64,000 nt of DNA from contig NZ_QAOV01000002.1 of NCBI RefSeq assembly GCF_003050925.1, positions 620,001 through 684,000 on the forward strand, read 5' to 3'. This stretch comes from Pseudomonas sp. GV085 (GTDB lineage Bacteria > Pseudomonadota > Gammaproteobacteria > Pseudomonadales > Pseudomonadaceae). This document shows positions 16,559 through 25,690 of the stretch, piece after piece (position 1 is the first letter of the stretch; each line of letters begins with the position of its first letter). The translations under genes were made by a program, and so were the position numbers. A model generated the notes under the pieces. It searched no databases and was not told where the DNA came from. It saw only the letters and a list, made by a program, of their open reading frames with translations.

Positions 16559-18061
16559 TCAGCGTTTGACGCCCAGATCGACCTGGGTCATGCGGCTGCG
16601 AATGGTGAACACGCCATCACCCGAGAGAATCGCACTGCGCGCAAACAGGCGCCCGCTCTCCCAGTTCGAAAGCCCCAGTTCCGGCTTGTTCAACGCGTAC
16701 TGGCCGTCGACCCATCGGGTAATGCCATTGCCGACAAAAGGCGCGTTGACCGCGTTATAGAAACGCTCCTGTGCCTCGGCACTTTCACTGATCAAGGACA
16801 CGGTGAATTGCGGACTGTAGCGATTGAACAAGGCAATGGCGCTGTCCAGGTCGTCGACGATTTTCAGACTGACTTCCGGGGTTTCTTCCCATTCCCACTC
16901 ACGGCCCAATTGATCTTCCGCCAATGGCTCGGCCTGCGCCTCGGTCTGATAGCCGTCGGCGCGGTACACCTCGACCGTTGCAGCCAGCCAGTCTTGCGGC
17001 AAATGCGACTCGCTGCCTTCGACGATGTGCAGCTTGCAGCCCTGCCCCCGTGCGGTGCCGGCCTGCTCGAGTGCATCGAGGAACAGCGGCACCAGTTCGG
17101 CGGCACGGTCGCGGTGAATCAGGCAGACGTTCAGGGTGTTGCAGACCTTGCGGTCCAGGGAGTTGCGCACCACGGCGGCAAAGCGCTGAGCATCGGCATC
17201 GGCGTTGGCGATCAGCCACGCACCACCGGTGCCGTGCAGGCTGACCGCCGTGCCGGCCTGCTGCGCGATGCTGCCCAGCTGGCTGACGGCGCGCCCCGAA
17301 CCACGGGCCACCGCCAGTGACAGGCGCCGGTCAGCGAACATCGCCCAACCGGCGGCGTGGTTGACACTTTCCACCAGCGACACCGCACCGGCCGGCAAGC
17401 CGGCGTCGCTCAGCGCAGGGTTCAGTGCATGGGTGACGATCGCCTGGGCCGTACCCAACGCATCACTGCCGATGCGCAGCACGGCAGCGTTGCCGGTGCG
17501 TAATACACCAGCCGCATCGGCAAACACATTCGGCCGGCCTTCGAAGACAAATGCGACGATGCCCAGCGGCGAGACCACTTGTTCGACTTTCCAGCCATCA
17601 TGCTCGACGCAACTGATCACCTTGCCACGGCTGGCCGCTGCATCACGCCAGGCGCGCAGGCCGGCGATCATGTCGCGACGCATGCGCTCATCGGCCAGCA
17701 AACGGGTGGTCGAGCGACCGCGCGCCTTGGCCCGTTCGATGTCGGCCAGGTTGGCGGCCTCGATCAAGGCCCAGCACTCCGGGGTTTCCAGGCGTTGGGC
17801 AAACAGATCGAAGAAGGCGCTGATCGCTTGATCGGACACCGCCGACAGCGCGGTAAACGCCGCTTCGGCGCGCTCGATCGCGACGCTGGCCGCTTGCTGG
17901 TCCGCCACGGGGATCAGCAGCAACTCGCCACTGACCTGCTCCACCAGCAGGTGGTCACCGGGCTGGAAGCGCTGCGCCAGTTCGGGGCTGACGACAGTGA
18001 CGCGATTACCGGCGAAAGGGATGGGCGTGCCAGCGATTAGACGTTCGAGCGCAAGAGACAT
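16559..18061 (-). CDS. aldehyde dehydrogenase superfamily protein, ProA-like
   Basis: A 500-residue ALDH-fold protein related to gamma-glutamyl-phosphate reductase. ProA-like blocks: SPLGIVAFVFEGRPNVFADA (a cofactor-site region), ARGSGRAVSQLGSIAQQAGT, and LDRKVCNTLNVCLIH, whose Cys fits the catalytic nucleophile. It is ~80 residues longer than usual ProA, with an N-terminal segment (VTVVSPELAQRFQPGDHLLV) of its own. Proline synthesis is therefore not assured; a related acyl-phosphate or semialdehyde substrate is equally possible. It is convergent with cynT and stands alone, with a REPIN upstream. Confidence 0.75.
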   Translation of the reverse strand: MSLALERLIAGTPIPFAGNRVTVVSPELAQRFQPGDHLLVEQVSGELLLIPVADQQAASVAIERAEAAFTALSAVSDQAISAFFDLFAQRLETPECWALIEAANLADIERAKARGRSTTRLLADERMRRDMIAGLRAWRDAAASRGKVISCVEHDGWKVEQVVSPLGIVAFVFEGRPNVFADAAGVLRTGNAAVLRIGSDALGTAQAIVTHALNPALSDAGLPAGAVSLVESVNHAAGWAMFADRRLSLAVARGSGRAVSQLGSIAQQAGTAVSLHGTGGAWLIANADADAQRFAAVVRNSLDRKVCNTLNVCLIHRDRAAELVPLFLDALEQAGTARGQGCKLHIVEGSESHLPQDWLAATVEVYRADGYQTEAQAEPLAEDQLGREWEWEETPEVSLKIVDDLDSAIALFNRYSPQFTVSLISESAEAQERFYNAVNAPFVGNGITRWVDGQYALNKPELGLSNWESGRLFARSAILSGDGVFTIRSRMTQVDLGVKR

Positions 18062-18110
18062 GAAGCGGTATCACCATGCTGTGGGCGGTTGGAAAATGTA
18101 TAGCAATTTC

Positions 18111-18214
18111 CCTGTAGGAGCGAGCTTGCTCGCGATGGACTCCGGAACGCCGCGTTTATCCAGCAGGCACGCGTTTTCGTTAACGACCATCGCGAGCAAG
18201 CTCGCTCCTACAGG
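18111..18214. repeat. REPIN, ~100-bp class with GTTAACGA spacer word
   Basis: TGTAGGAGCGAGCTTGCTCG to CGAGCAAGCTCGCTCCTACA, with TCGTTAACGACCATCGCG in the spacer. It lies in the 355-bp gap between the ProA-like gene and doxX. The rest of that gap (18215-18416) shows no ORF with an RBS; the doxX promoter should be there. Confidence 0.9.
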
Positions 18215-18416
18215 GGGACAGTGGTGGCCGGTTACGTATCTCATTGTATACAGCCCCGCCCCTGACACACCCCGCACTCAAAACCCCGCCACAACGACAC
18301 ACCGCAGATACACCCCATTGATGAAATACGCCTGTCGATTGGCCGCGCCGGTCAAACGCTCAACTCACCGGGCACGCCGTTGCCCCGCCTCCCTGACCTG
18401 AAAGAGATCAACATCC

Positions 18417-18923
18417 ATGAGCACCTCCATTTCTTCGGCCGTCAAAGGCCTGCACCTGAACCTCGACCGTGCCGGCGACTGGGTTGCGCCTTTGGCGCTG
18501 CGGGTGTTCCTCGCCTGGGAGTTCTTCGAGTCGGGCCTTGAGAAATTCAACGGCCAGAACTGGTTCAACGATATCCAGGAGCGCTTCCCGTTTCCGTTCG
18601 ACCACCTTCCAGCGACGCTGAACTGGGAACTGTCGATGTGGGCCGAACTGATCTTTTCCATGACCTTGCTACTGGGCCTGGGCACGCGTTTTTCGGCGTT
18701 GAGCCTGATGGTGGTGACCCTCGTCGCAACCGCCGCCATCCATTGGCCCGCCGACTGGCACACCCTGAGCGAACTTGCCCAAGGCTATGCCATCAGCAAC
18801 AAGGGGTACGGCAACTTCAAACTGCCATTGATCTACCTGGTGGCCTTCACGCCGCTGGTGCTGTCGGGTGGCGGCAAGCTCAGTATCGATGCGCTGTTTA
18901 CTCGTTTCTTCTGGCGTCGCTGA
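18417..18923 (+). CDS. DoxX-family membrane protein
   Basis: A 168-residue inner-membrane protein with four predicted helices. The DoxX signature is in the first helix (LALRVFLAWEFFESGLEKF), with GLGTRFSALSLMVVTLVATAA in the third and YLVAFTPLVLSGGGKLSIDA in the fourth. DoxX proteins occur in respiratory or thiol-stress complexes, but the role of this stand-alone form is not established. GAAAGAGA precedes ATG 18417. A Rho-independent terminator follows 30 bp after the stop. Confidence 0.85.
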   Translation: MSTSISSAVKGLHLNLDRAGDWVAPLALRVFLAWEFFESGLEKFNGQNWFNDIQERFPFPFDHLPATLNWELSMWAELIFSMTLLLGLGTRFSALSLMVVTLVATAAIHWPADWHTLSELAQGYAISNKGYGNFKLPLIYLVAFTPLVLSGGGKLSIDALFTRFFWRR

Positions 18924-18952
18924 AACGAAAGCTGCGACGCGGACAAACAAAA

Positions 18953-18982
18953 GGGGACTTCCATGAAGTCCCCTGTTTTTTT
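18953..18982 (+). terminator. Rho-independent terminator
   Basis: GGGGACTTC, loop CAT, GAAGTCCCC, then TGTTTTTTT. It ends the doxX transcript and, in reverse, sits just after the nitrilase stop. Confidence 0.93.
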
Positions 18983-18990
18983 GCCTGACA

Positions 18991-19965
18991 CTAACGGGTC
19001 ACTTCCTCCACACCGTTCTCTTCGGCCAGCTTCGGATGCACGCTGCGTTCATGCACTTGGGTTTGAGGTGTGCGGTCAATCAGCAGGCTCAGCAGTTCCG
19101 GGCGGCTGTAGTGGCCACGGGAATCCATCATGCGTTTGCGCTTGTCGATCAGGCCCATGTCGAGGTCGGCGATCACCTCACCCTCACCTTCCTGCAACGA
19201 ACCCAGCACCGTGCCATCCGGACTGACGATCGCGGTATAGCAACCGCCGGAGATCGGGCCGATGGTGCAACCGGTGTCGGCCATGATCTGCGCCTGTTGC
19301 TCGGGGTGCAGCCACGCCGTGGAATTGACCACGAAGCACCCTGCCTCCAGGGCATGTTGGCGAACACTGACTTCCATTTGCGAGGCGAACAGGGGACCTG
19401 CAAACGACCCCGGATACATGGCCGCGTGGATCTGCTCGCCATCGGCCATCAAGGCATAACGGGCCAGCGGGTTTAAATGCTCCCAGCAGGCCAGTTGCCC
19501 GATGCGCCCTACCGCGCTGTCGACGGCCCGCAGGCCGGAACCGTCGCCCATGCCCCAGATCATGCGTTCGTGGTAGGTCGGGGAGATCTTGCGGCGACGC
19601 TGGATCAACGAGCCGTCGGCATCGAACAGCAACTGCGTGTTGTACAGCGAACCGCCATCGCGCTCGTTGACGCCGATGGACACGACCATGCCGGCTTGCC
19701 TGGCCGCAGCGCCAATGGCATCGGTGGCGTGCGAAGGCACGGTGACGGCCTGGTCCAGCAGCTTGAGGTGTTCGGAGGCCATTTCGAACGGCGACTGCAC
19801 GTAGGAAAAGTACGGGTAGTACGGCACGATGGTTTCCGGGAACACGGCGAATTGCACGCCCTGCTCGCCGAGTTCGAGAATCTTTTGCACCACTTTGTCG
19901 ACGGTGCCTTCTCGGCTATAAAGAACGGGGCTGATTTGTACGGCGGCGGCTTTGACGAGGGTCAT
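18991..19965 (-). CDS. nitrilase (Nit6803/aliphatic nitrilase type)
   Basis: A 324-residue carbon-nitrogen hydrolase converting a nitrile to a carboxylic acid plus ammonia. The catalytic triad is visible: Glu44 ([11 protein letters not shown]), Lys126 ([11 protein letters not shown]) and Cys160 ([15 protein letters not shown]). The CWEHLNPL context is that of true nitrilases, not amidases. Length fits the spiral-forming nitrilases. It lacks the radical-SAM/GNAT partners of complete Nit1C clusters. It is followed upstream by a perfect palindrome at 20024-20039, likely its operator. The neighbouring GlxA-type regulator (same strand, upstream) and the nearby cyanase suggest use of nitriles as nitrogen source. 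Confidence 0.9.
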   Translation of the reverse strand: MTLVKAAAVQISPVLYSREGTVDKVVQKILELGEQGVQFAVFPETIVPYYPYFSYVQSPFEMASEHLKLLDQAVTVPSHATDAIGAAARQAGMVVSIGVNERDGGSLYNTQLLFDADGSLIQRRRKISPTYHERMIWGMGDGSGLRAVDSAVGRIGQLACWEHLNPLARYALMADGEQIHAAMYPGSFAGPLFASQMEVSVRQHALEAGCFVVNSTAWLHPEQQAQIMADTGCTIGPISGGCYTAIVSPDGTVLGSLQEGEGEVIADLDMGLIDKRKRMMDSRGHYSRPELLSLLIDRTPQTQVHERSVHPKLAEENGVEEVTR

Positions 19966-20021
19966 GGCGGTGATCTCATTGAGGGAAAGGTTTCAACGAG
20001 ATCAAGATTACGATAATAATA

Positions 20022-20041
20022 TAACGACATGAATGTCGTAT
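20022..20041. promoter_or_regulatory. palindromic operator upstream of the nitrilase gene
   Basis: ACGACAT GA ATGTCGT (20024-20039) is a perfect 7+7 inverted repeat, embedded in AT-rich ATAATATA sequence. It lies ~60 bp upstream of the nitrilase ATG. The bound protein is unknown. Confidence 0.6.
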
Positions 20042-20066
20042 ACACCACCTTTCAGGACATCATGAT

Positions 20067-20999
20067 TCAGCCCCGACTGGCACGCTGAATCACCTGTGGC
20101 GGCTGCCCGAATGCCCGAATAAACGCACGGCGCATACGTTCCCGATCCCCAAAGCCGGTGTCCGTCGCCACCACATCGATGGGGTGCCGTCCGGTTTCCA
20201 TCATCAAACGGGCCGACTCGACCCGCAGGCTTTCAATGGCCTTGGCCGGAGACTGGCCGGTTTCGGCATGAAACACCCGGCTGAATTGCCGAGGGCTCAG
20301 ATTGGCCGCGTTGGCCAGTTCCTCGACCGTCAGCGCCGACTTGAGATTCTGCTTGGCGTAGCTCAGCGCGGCCTGTATGCGGTCGGTCTTGGGGGCCAGC
20401 TCCAGCATTACCGAAAACTGCGACTGTCCGCCGGAACGCCGGTGGTACACCACCAATTGCCGCGCCACCTTGCGTGCAACGTCCACCCCCAGATCCATCT
20501 CCACCAGTGCCAAAGCCAGGTCCACGCATGCGCTCATCCCCGCCGCCGTCCACAGGTGGCCATCGTTGATGAAGATCCGGTCTTCCTCGACTTTCACGTT
20601 CGGGTACGCCTTGCGAAAGGCCGGCACATGCGCCCAGTGGGTGGTCGCCCGCCGACCGTCGAGCAAACCGGCCTCCGCCAACGCATTTGCCCCCGTGCAA
20701 ATCGAGCCCAGACGCCGGGTGCCGTGACTGGCGCAGCGCAAAAACTCCAGCATGCCCGGCGTGGTCGGGCGGATCAGGTTGTCGCCCATGACCAGCAGCG
20801 TATCGAACGCGCGCTGGTCGAACGCTTCGGTCTGCACAGCAAAACCGGCGGACGTCTGCACCAGACCACCCGGTTCGGACAGTAATGCAATGCTGTACAA
20901 CGGCTCATCTGCGCCGCTGTTGGCCAACTCGAAGGCGGCACACATGGCCAGGCCCAGAACCTGAAAACCGGGGTAAACAATGAGTCCGATCTGGTGCAT
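20067..20999 (-). CDS. GlxA-type transcriptional regulator (DJ-1/PfpI-like domain plus AraC HTH)
   Basis: A 310-residue regulator. Residues ~1-170 form a glutamine-amidotransferase-like sensor (MHQIGLIVYPGFQVLGLAMC, the nucleophile-elbow region GSICTGANALAEAGLLDGRR, ATTHWAHV). The C-terminal ~100 residues form a double AraC HTH (LTVEELANAANLSPRQFSRV, FGDRERMRRAFIRAFGQPP). Such regulators respond to amines or amino-acid derivatives in pseudomonads. ATG at 20999 is chosen; the open frame to 21179 would run through the GST promoter. It is divergent from the GST gene and upstream of the nitrilase on the same strand, so either could be its target. Confidence 0.88.
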   Translation of the reverse strand: MHQIGLIVYPGFQVLGLAMCAAFELANSGADEPLYSIALLSEPGGLVQTSAGFAVQTEAFDQRAFDTLLVMGDNLIRPTTPGMLEFLRCASHGTRRLGSICTGANALAEAGLLDGRRATTHWAHVPAFRKAYPNVKVEEDRIFINDGHLWTAAGMSACVDLALALVEMDLGVDVARKVARQLVVYHRRSGGQSQFSVMLELAPKTDRIQAALSYAKQNLKSALTVEELANAANLSPRQFSRVFHAETGQSPAKAIESLRVESARLMMETGRHPIDVVATDTGFGDRERMRRAFIRAFGQPPQVIQRASRG

Positions 21000-21155
21000 G
21001 GTGGTATGACCATAAACGCGGCATGCCTGATATTCAGGCCAGGATCTGCACTCTAACCCGAACAGCCCGCATTGGACATCAGGGTGGAGCGCCTCGCGGA
21101 TTGGCGGATGGCGACAGATAATAAAGCGGTTTCCATCTGACCGAGGAATTGAAGG

Positions 21156-21818
21156 ATGCCACTGACTCTTTATTTCCACCCGCTCTCATCGTTCTGCCAC
21201 AAAGCGCTGATCGCGCTCTATGAACTGGACATCGCGTTTGAAAAAAGGATCATCGACCTGGGCAACGAGGCCGACCGGGCCGAACTTCAAGCGCTGTGGC
21301 CGATCGGCAAGTTCCCGGTGCTTCACGATCACGCCCGGCAAAAGGTTGTGCCGGAGTCGAGTGTGATCATTGAGTACCTGGACCGGTTTCATCCCGGCCA
21401 GGCGCAGCTGATTCCACACGATTGGGAAGCAGCCCTGGAAGTACGTCTGTGGGATCGTTTTTTCGACCTGCACGTCCAGGTGCCGATGCAGAAGATCGTC
21501 GCTGACCGAATCAATGCCGCAAACGGTGACCTGACCCGCGAACGCGCCGCGCTGTTAACGGCGTACGGCATGCTTGAACGTCAGCTGGCCACCAACACCT
21601 GGGCAGCCAGCCCGGCGTTCAGCATGGCCGATTGCGCCGCCGCCCCGGCGCTGTTCTACGCCAGCACCCTCGTACCCTTTCCCGACGATCATCACCACTT
21701 GAGTGCTTATTTCGACAGGTTGGTCCAAAGGCCCTCGGTCGCGCGCGTGATCGACGAGGCAAGACCCTGGTTTTCCTGGTATCCGTTTGCCGAGGCCATC
21801 CCGGAGCGCTTTCGGTAG
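21156..21818 (+). CDS. glutathione S-transferase family protein
   Basis: A 220-residue cytosolic GST. The N-terminal thioredoxin-like domain (LTLYFHPLSSFCHKALIALYE) has the glutathione-site cis-Pro region GKFPVLHDHARQKVVPESSV and IIEYLDRFHP; the C-terminal domain is all-helical (FSMADCAAAPALFYASTLVP). Ser and Cys in PLSSFCHK are the candidate activating residues. The substrate is unknown. GAGGA is upstream of the ATG. It is divergent from the GlxA-type regulator and ends ~85 bp before a tRNA on the other strand. Confidence 0.9.
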   Translation: MPLTLYFHPLSSFCHKALIALYELDIAFEKRIIDLGNEADRAELQALWPIGKFPVLHDHARQKVVPESSVIIEYLDRFHPGQAQLIPHDWEAALEVRLWDRFFDLHVQVPMQKIVADRINAANGDLTRERAALLTAYGMLERQLATNTWAASPAFSMADCAAAPALFYASTLVPFPDDHHHLSAYFDRLVQRPSVARVIDEARPWFSWYPFAEAIPERFR

Positions 21819-21902
21819 AGGTGGACAATGGGCGCAAAAACAAAAACGCCGACGAATAATAACCGCCGGTCGAGTGTTATCTGATTACGCAGGAATAAAA
21901 AA

Positions 21903-21977
21903 TGGCAGGGGCGGCTGGATTCGAACCAACGCATGGCAGGATCAAAACCTGCTGCCTTACCGCTTGGCGACGCCCCT
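21903..21977 (-). tRNA. tRNA-Gln (anticodon TTG)
   Basis: A 75-nt cloverleaf on the minus strand. The acceptor stem AGGGGCG pairs with CGCCCCT, and G73 and an encoded CCA follow. D-arm GCCAAGCGGTAAGGC, anticodon arm GCAGG TTTTGAT CCTGC with TTG at positions 34-36, and T-arm GTTGGTTCGAATCCAGC are all present. No integrase or att-like duplication was seen next to it. The tRNA promoter should lie in 21978-22140. Confidence 0.97.
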
Positions 21978-22284
21978 GTATCTGTTGCGATGAGTGCCTG
22001 GCACTCGCTTTCTTGAGTGGCAACAAGAGCTGTTGCCTGCTTGCGCGAGAGGCTCCCTGAGGGCCTGTGCAAGAGTGGGCGCAAATTTACCAACCTTTGT
22101 CTCGTTTGGGAAGCCCCCAACAAAACAATTTGTTTTTTAAAACAGACGCTTAGTGTTGAACCGCATCATGGCGGATAGTCGACACAGGTTCAGCCCGACC
22201 AGGTCTGCTACGCTTTTCCTTACCCGAATGGAATCGGGAATTGTTTGCGCACCACCCTTCCCCTTGCCATCTGAGGGCGCCAAT

Positions 22285-22728
22285 GTGAAAGGCAAATTCA
22301 TGACTCCCGCTGCAACCCTCCTGGTGGTCGGGGCCGCGATCTATGGGTTGAATACCTGGGAGCACATCCAGAGCCAGCGACAGGAAGCGGTCTGCAAGGC
22401 CGCCCGGGAGCATCTCAATCGGCTGGAAACCCAGACGCGCGCCTTGGCCTCGGGGTTGACGGTCGAAGCCTATGCCGAAGCCGAAAAAGCCGAAGCCGGC
22501 CAGTTGGTTCTAGCGCTCGATACCGCAAAAGATGCAGCCGAGGTCGATGCCGTCATCGACAAGCACGCTGCGGCCATCGAGGCGCAGATAACGGCCGAGG
22601 ACGCAGAGGTCCAGTCCCGGGGCGAGCAACCCTTCCTCGGTCAGGAAATGAAAAAGCAGCGCATCCCCACCGACGTCAAACAGGAATACAAACGAGCTGA
22701 AAAAGCCGTCGCCGAAAGCTGCGAATAG
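22285..22728 (+). CDS. membrane-anchored protein of unknown function
   Basis: A 147-residue protein. One N-terminal hydrophobic helix (MTPAATLLVVGAAIYGLNTW, residues ~6-25) works as an anchor or signal; the rest is charged, helical and Ala/Glu-rich (QRQEAVCKAAREHLNRLETQ, EAYAEAEKAEAGQLVLALDT), likely coiled coil on the periplasmic side. Two Cys, one near residue 36 and one in the final SCE, could pair. GTG at 22285 is chosen because GAGGG stands 8 bases upstream; ATG at 22300 is the alternative. I do not recognise a family. Confidence 0.7.
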   Translation: MKGKFMTPAATLLVVGAAIYGLNTWEHIQSQRQEAVCKAAREHLNRLETQTRALASGLTVEAYAEAEKAEAGQLVLALDTAKDAAEVDAVIDKHAAAIEAQITAEDAEVQSRGEQPFLGQEMKKQRIPTDVKQEYKRAEKAVAESCE

Positions 22729-22841
22729 TTTCAATCGCCAGCTCCAGGTTTGTCGCCAGCGTCTAGACTTCAGCAAAAGCAGGTTGCAACCAGACCCCGC
22801 GTTTAAAACAAGATCCTGTAAAAAGCGAGGGGGTCTCGACC

Positions 22842-23423
22842 TTGAAAATATCAACCCTCTGCGCCATCGCGAGCCTGCTGGTGTCGGTCGCGGTGTCTGC
22901 CAACGGCGTCATTCCTGTCCTCGAAATGGACTTCACACGGTCTGCGATGCAAACCCTGAAAAACATCGGTATCGACGACGCGTGCATCATCGGCGCCTCG
23001 AGCCCCGCTACGTTCACCTACTGCCGGGAAGGTTCGATGACGCTCTGGAAGTATCAGGCACTGGACCTGGAGCAAATGGCGGCGATACACAGTGATGCAC
23101 AACGGCCCACAACGGTTTACCAGCCCATTTCTGTCCTGGAGTTCGAGAGCGCGGTCTGTGAAGAGGAGATGAGAGTATCGGCCGCTAAAAAGCCGGCAAC
23201 GATACGATGGCTGATCCTTGGCCTGATGGCTGTTTCGCTGCTCATCGGATTGGGCTACACCTGTCTGGCCATTCTGCAGCGCCGCCATGACGCCACCGCG
23301 TACTCGCAACCCCATGAGCAAGGGTCGGGCGAATTTCAGGCAACCGCACAAACAAAAGCCCTGGCAGCGTTTGGTCTGGCCGTTGCCGTGGCATTCGTTT
23401 ACTTCAACTACGCAGGGTATTGA
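22842..23423 (+). CDS. secreted or membrane protein of unknown function
   Basis: A 193-residue protein with TTG start preceded by a strong GAGGGGG. It has a signal peptide (MKISTLCAIASLLVSVAVSA), a periplasmic domain with paired Cys (DDACIIGAS, FTYCREGS), a transmembrane helix near residues 124-146 (IRWLILGLMAVSLLIGLGYT), a short polar loop, and a last helix (ALAAFGLAVAVAFVYFNY). The topology suggests an envelope protein. No known family is recognised. It follows the previous unknown gene in the same direction at 113 bp. Confidence 0.75.
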   Translation: MKISTLCAIASLLVSVAVSANGVIPVLEMDFTRSAMQTLKNIGIDDACIIGASSPATFTYCREGSMTLWKYQALDLEQMAAIHSDAQRPTTVYQPISVLEFESAVCEEEMRVSAAKKPATIRWLILGLMAVSLLIGLGYTCLAILQRRHDATAYSQPHEQGSGEFQATAQTKALAAFGLAVAVAFVYFNYAGY

Positions 23424-23464
23424 ACAACAGGTGAGCGCGCCGTTGCGGCGCACTCACCCGTCAC

Positions 23465-25453
23465 TCAGTGCGGCGCGCGCGGGATGGTCTTGAGCAGGTC
23501 TTCGGGGCTGATGTGACCGACCACGCTGCCCGGTTGCGGCAGGTTGAGGATGTGGCCTTTCATCTTGCCGATGATGTGCATTTCGCAAGGCTTGCAGTCG
23601 AACTTCAGCGTCAGCACTTCATCGCCGTGGATCAATTGCATCGGTGCAACCTTGGTGCGCACGCCAGTCACACCCTTGGCCTGTTTCGGGCACAGGTTGA
23701 AGGAGAAGCGCAGGCAATGTTTGGTGATCATCACCGGTACATCGCCGGTCTCCTCGTGGGCCTCGTAGGCCGCATCGATCAGCTTGACGCCATGCCGGTG
23801 ATAAAAGTCGCGAGCTTTCTGGTTGTACACGTTGGCCAGGAACGACAGGTGCGACTCGGGGTACACCGGCGGCGGGCTGGTTTCGGCTTTACGGCTGCCA
23901 CGCGGGTGGGCGGCGACCCGCGCTTCGGTCAGGGCTTCAATCACTTCACGGCGCAAGGCCTTGAGCTGCGAGTTCGGGATGAAGTACGCCTGCGACGCGT
24001 CCAGCTTGATATCGATGGCGTGGTACTGCGTGGTGCCCAGTTGACCGAGCAGATCCTGCAATTGCTCCAGCGCCTGTTCCGGCTTGTTGGCGGCGCCGAA
24101 CGGGCCGTTCAGGGTGACGCTGGCGCTGATGCCTTCTTCGCTGGTAGCGGTCAGTTCCAGCTGGTCTTCACGCAGGCGAGCGACCCAGCTCAGGGCGATG
24201 CGACGCTCGGCAGAGGTCTTTTGCAGCGCCTGTTGCCAGTTGTGATCGAGATTGCGATTCAGCGGATGGTTGGGGCGCAGCTTGTACATCCCCTCCGGCA
24301 TCTCATTGGGCTCGACGCGATAGCGATAACGCTTCTCGCCGTCCTCCTCGAATTCGCCTTTGGGTTCGGCGATGTTGGCGCGAAAACCCACCACTTCACG
24401 CTTGACCAGCACGTTGAGGCCGTCGCCGTTGGACAGCGGCTCGTGCGTCACGACCTGCATGTCACGCTTGGCGACTTTCTCGACCACACCCACCGGCAGA
24501 CCGGTGAAGGTCGGCGAGTCAAAGGCGCCGATATCGATCTTGCGGTCGGTGACGAAGTAATCGGTGCTGCCACGGTGGAAGGTTTTTTCCGGGTCGGGCA
24601 GGAAGAAGTGCGCGGTGCGGCCGCTGGAGGCGCGGGCCAGGTCCGGACGGTCTTCGAGCACGGCGTCGAGGCGCTGGCGGTAGTAGGCAGTGATGTTTTT
24701 CACATAGCCCATGTCCTTGTAGCGACCTTCGATCTTGAACGAACGCACGCCGGCCTCGACCAGGGCGCGGATGTTGGCGCTCTGGTTGTTGTCCTTCATC
24801 GACAGCAGGTGCTTTTCGTAGGCGATCACCCCACCCTTTTCGTCCTTGAGGGTGTACGGCAGACGGCAGGCTTGCGAGCAGTCGCCGCGGTTGGCGCTGC
24901 GCCCGGTTTGCGCGTGGGAAATATTGCACTGACCGGAAAACGCCACGCACAACGCGCCATGGATAAAGAACTCGATGGCCGCGTCGGTTTCGTCGGCGAT
25001 GGCGCGGATCTCCTGGAGATTCAGCTCGCGGGCCAGTACCAGTTGCGAAAAGCCAGCCTGATCGAGGAACTTCGCCCGCTCCAGGGTACGAATGTCGGTC
25101 TGGGTACTGGCGTGCAGTTCGATCGGCGGAATGTCCAGTTCCATCACCCCCAGGTCCTGGACGATCAGCGCATCGACGCCGGCGTCGTACAACTGGTGGA
25201 TCAGCTGGCGGGCCGGCTCCAGTTCGTTGTCGTGCAGGATGGTATTGATGGTGGTGAACACCCGGGCATGGTAACGACGGGCGAATTCCACCAACTGGGC
25301 GATATCGCTCACTTCGTTGCAGGCGTTGTGGCGGGCGCCGAAGCTCGGGCCACCGATGTACACGGCATCGGCACCATGCAGGATGGCCTCACGGGCGATG
25401 CTCACATCGCGGGCAGGGCTGAGCAATTCCAGGTGATGTTTGGGCAAAGACAT
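23465..25453 (-). CDS. rlhA: U32-family protein RlhA (23S rRNA C2501 hydroxylase, YdcP)
   Basis: A 662-residue U32 'peptidase'-type enzyme. The TIM-barrel start is HLELLSPARDVSIAREAILH, then DAVYIGGPSFGARHNACNE. The U32 Cys signature is ALCVAFSGQCNISHAQ with RGDCSQACRLPY. Further Cys near the C-terminus (FNLCPKQ, FDCKPCEMHI) fit an iron-sulfur-linked domain. In E. coli RlhA (YdcP, 653 aa) makes 5-hydroxycytidine at 23S rRNA position 2501 using prephenate. The length and full architecture match RlhA rather than the shorter TrhP/UbiU/UbiV proteins. Start ATG 25453; single gene. Confidence 0.9.
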   Translation of the reverse strand: MSLPKHHLELLSPARDVSIAREAILHGADAVYIGGPSFGARHNACNEVSDIAQLVEFARRYHARVFTTINTILHDNELEPARQLIHQLYDAGVDALIVQDLGVMELDIPPIELHASTQTDIRTLERAKFLDQAGFSQLVLARELNLQEIRAIADETDAAIEFFIHGALCVAFSGQCNISHAQTGRSANRGDCSQACRLPYTLKDEKGGVIAYEKHLLSMKDNNQSANIRALVEAGVRSFKIEGRYKDMGYVKNITAYYRQRLDAVLEDRPDLARASSGRTAHFFLPDPEKTFHRGSTDYFVTDRKIDIGAFDSPTFTGLPVGVVEKVAKRDMQVVTHEPLSNGDGLNVLVKREVVGFRANIAEPKGEFEEDGEKRYRYRVEPNEMPEGMYKLRPNHPLNRNLDHNWQQALQKTSAERRIALSWVARLREDQLELTATSEEGISASVTLNGPFGAANKPEQALEQLQDLLGQLGTTQYHAIDIKLDASQAYFIPNSQLKALRREVIEALTEARVAAHPRGSRKAETSPPPVYPESHLSFLANVYNQKARDFYHRHGVKLIDAAYEAHEETGDVPVMITKHCLRFSFNLCPKQAKGVTGVRTKVAPMQLIHGDEVLTLKFDCKPCEMHIIGKMKGHILNLPQPGSVVGHISPEDLLKTIPRAPH

Positions 25454-25568
25454 AGTTTTTTTAGTCAGGCTTGTCACGGTCGAGGCGTGCATTGTAGCGG
25501 CGAAACGCCTGACCGGCACCCGTATGCTGCCGGGTGGCGTTTCGGGCAGGCCTGGTGTACCTGAATCC

Positions 25569-25670
25569 CTGTAGGAGCGAGCTTGCTCGCGATGGACGTT
25601 AACGATAACGCGGGCATTCTGTATGCACGCGTCGCCCTTATGTTCATCGCGAGCAAGCTCGCTCCTACAG
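25569..25670. repeat. REPIN, GTTAACGA class
   Basis: TGTAGGAGCGAGCTTGCTCG to CGAGCAAGCTCGCTCCTACA with spacer GGACGTTAACGATAACGCGG; nearly the same unit as at 63570. Confidence 0.92.
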
Positions 25671-25690
25671 TATTGAGTGTGTCGGCGCGA

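Noticed and set aside
21903..22152. Genomic island integrated at tRNA-Gln
   Set aside because: No integrase, no duplicated tRNA 3' end and normal flanking genes.
23468..25564. 698-codon plus-strand frame opposite rlhA
   Set aside because: Antisense shadow of a gene with clear U32 signatures; no RBS or domain.
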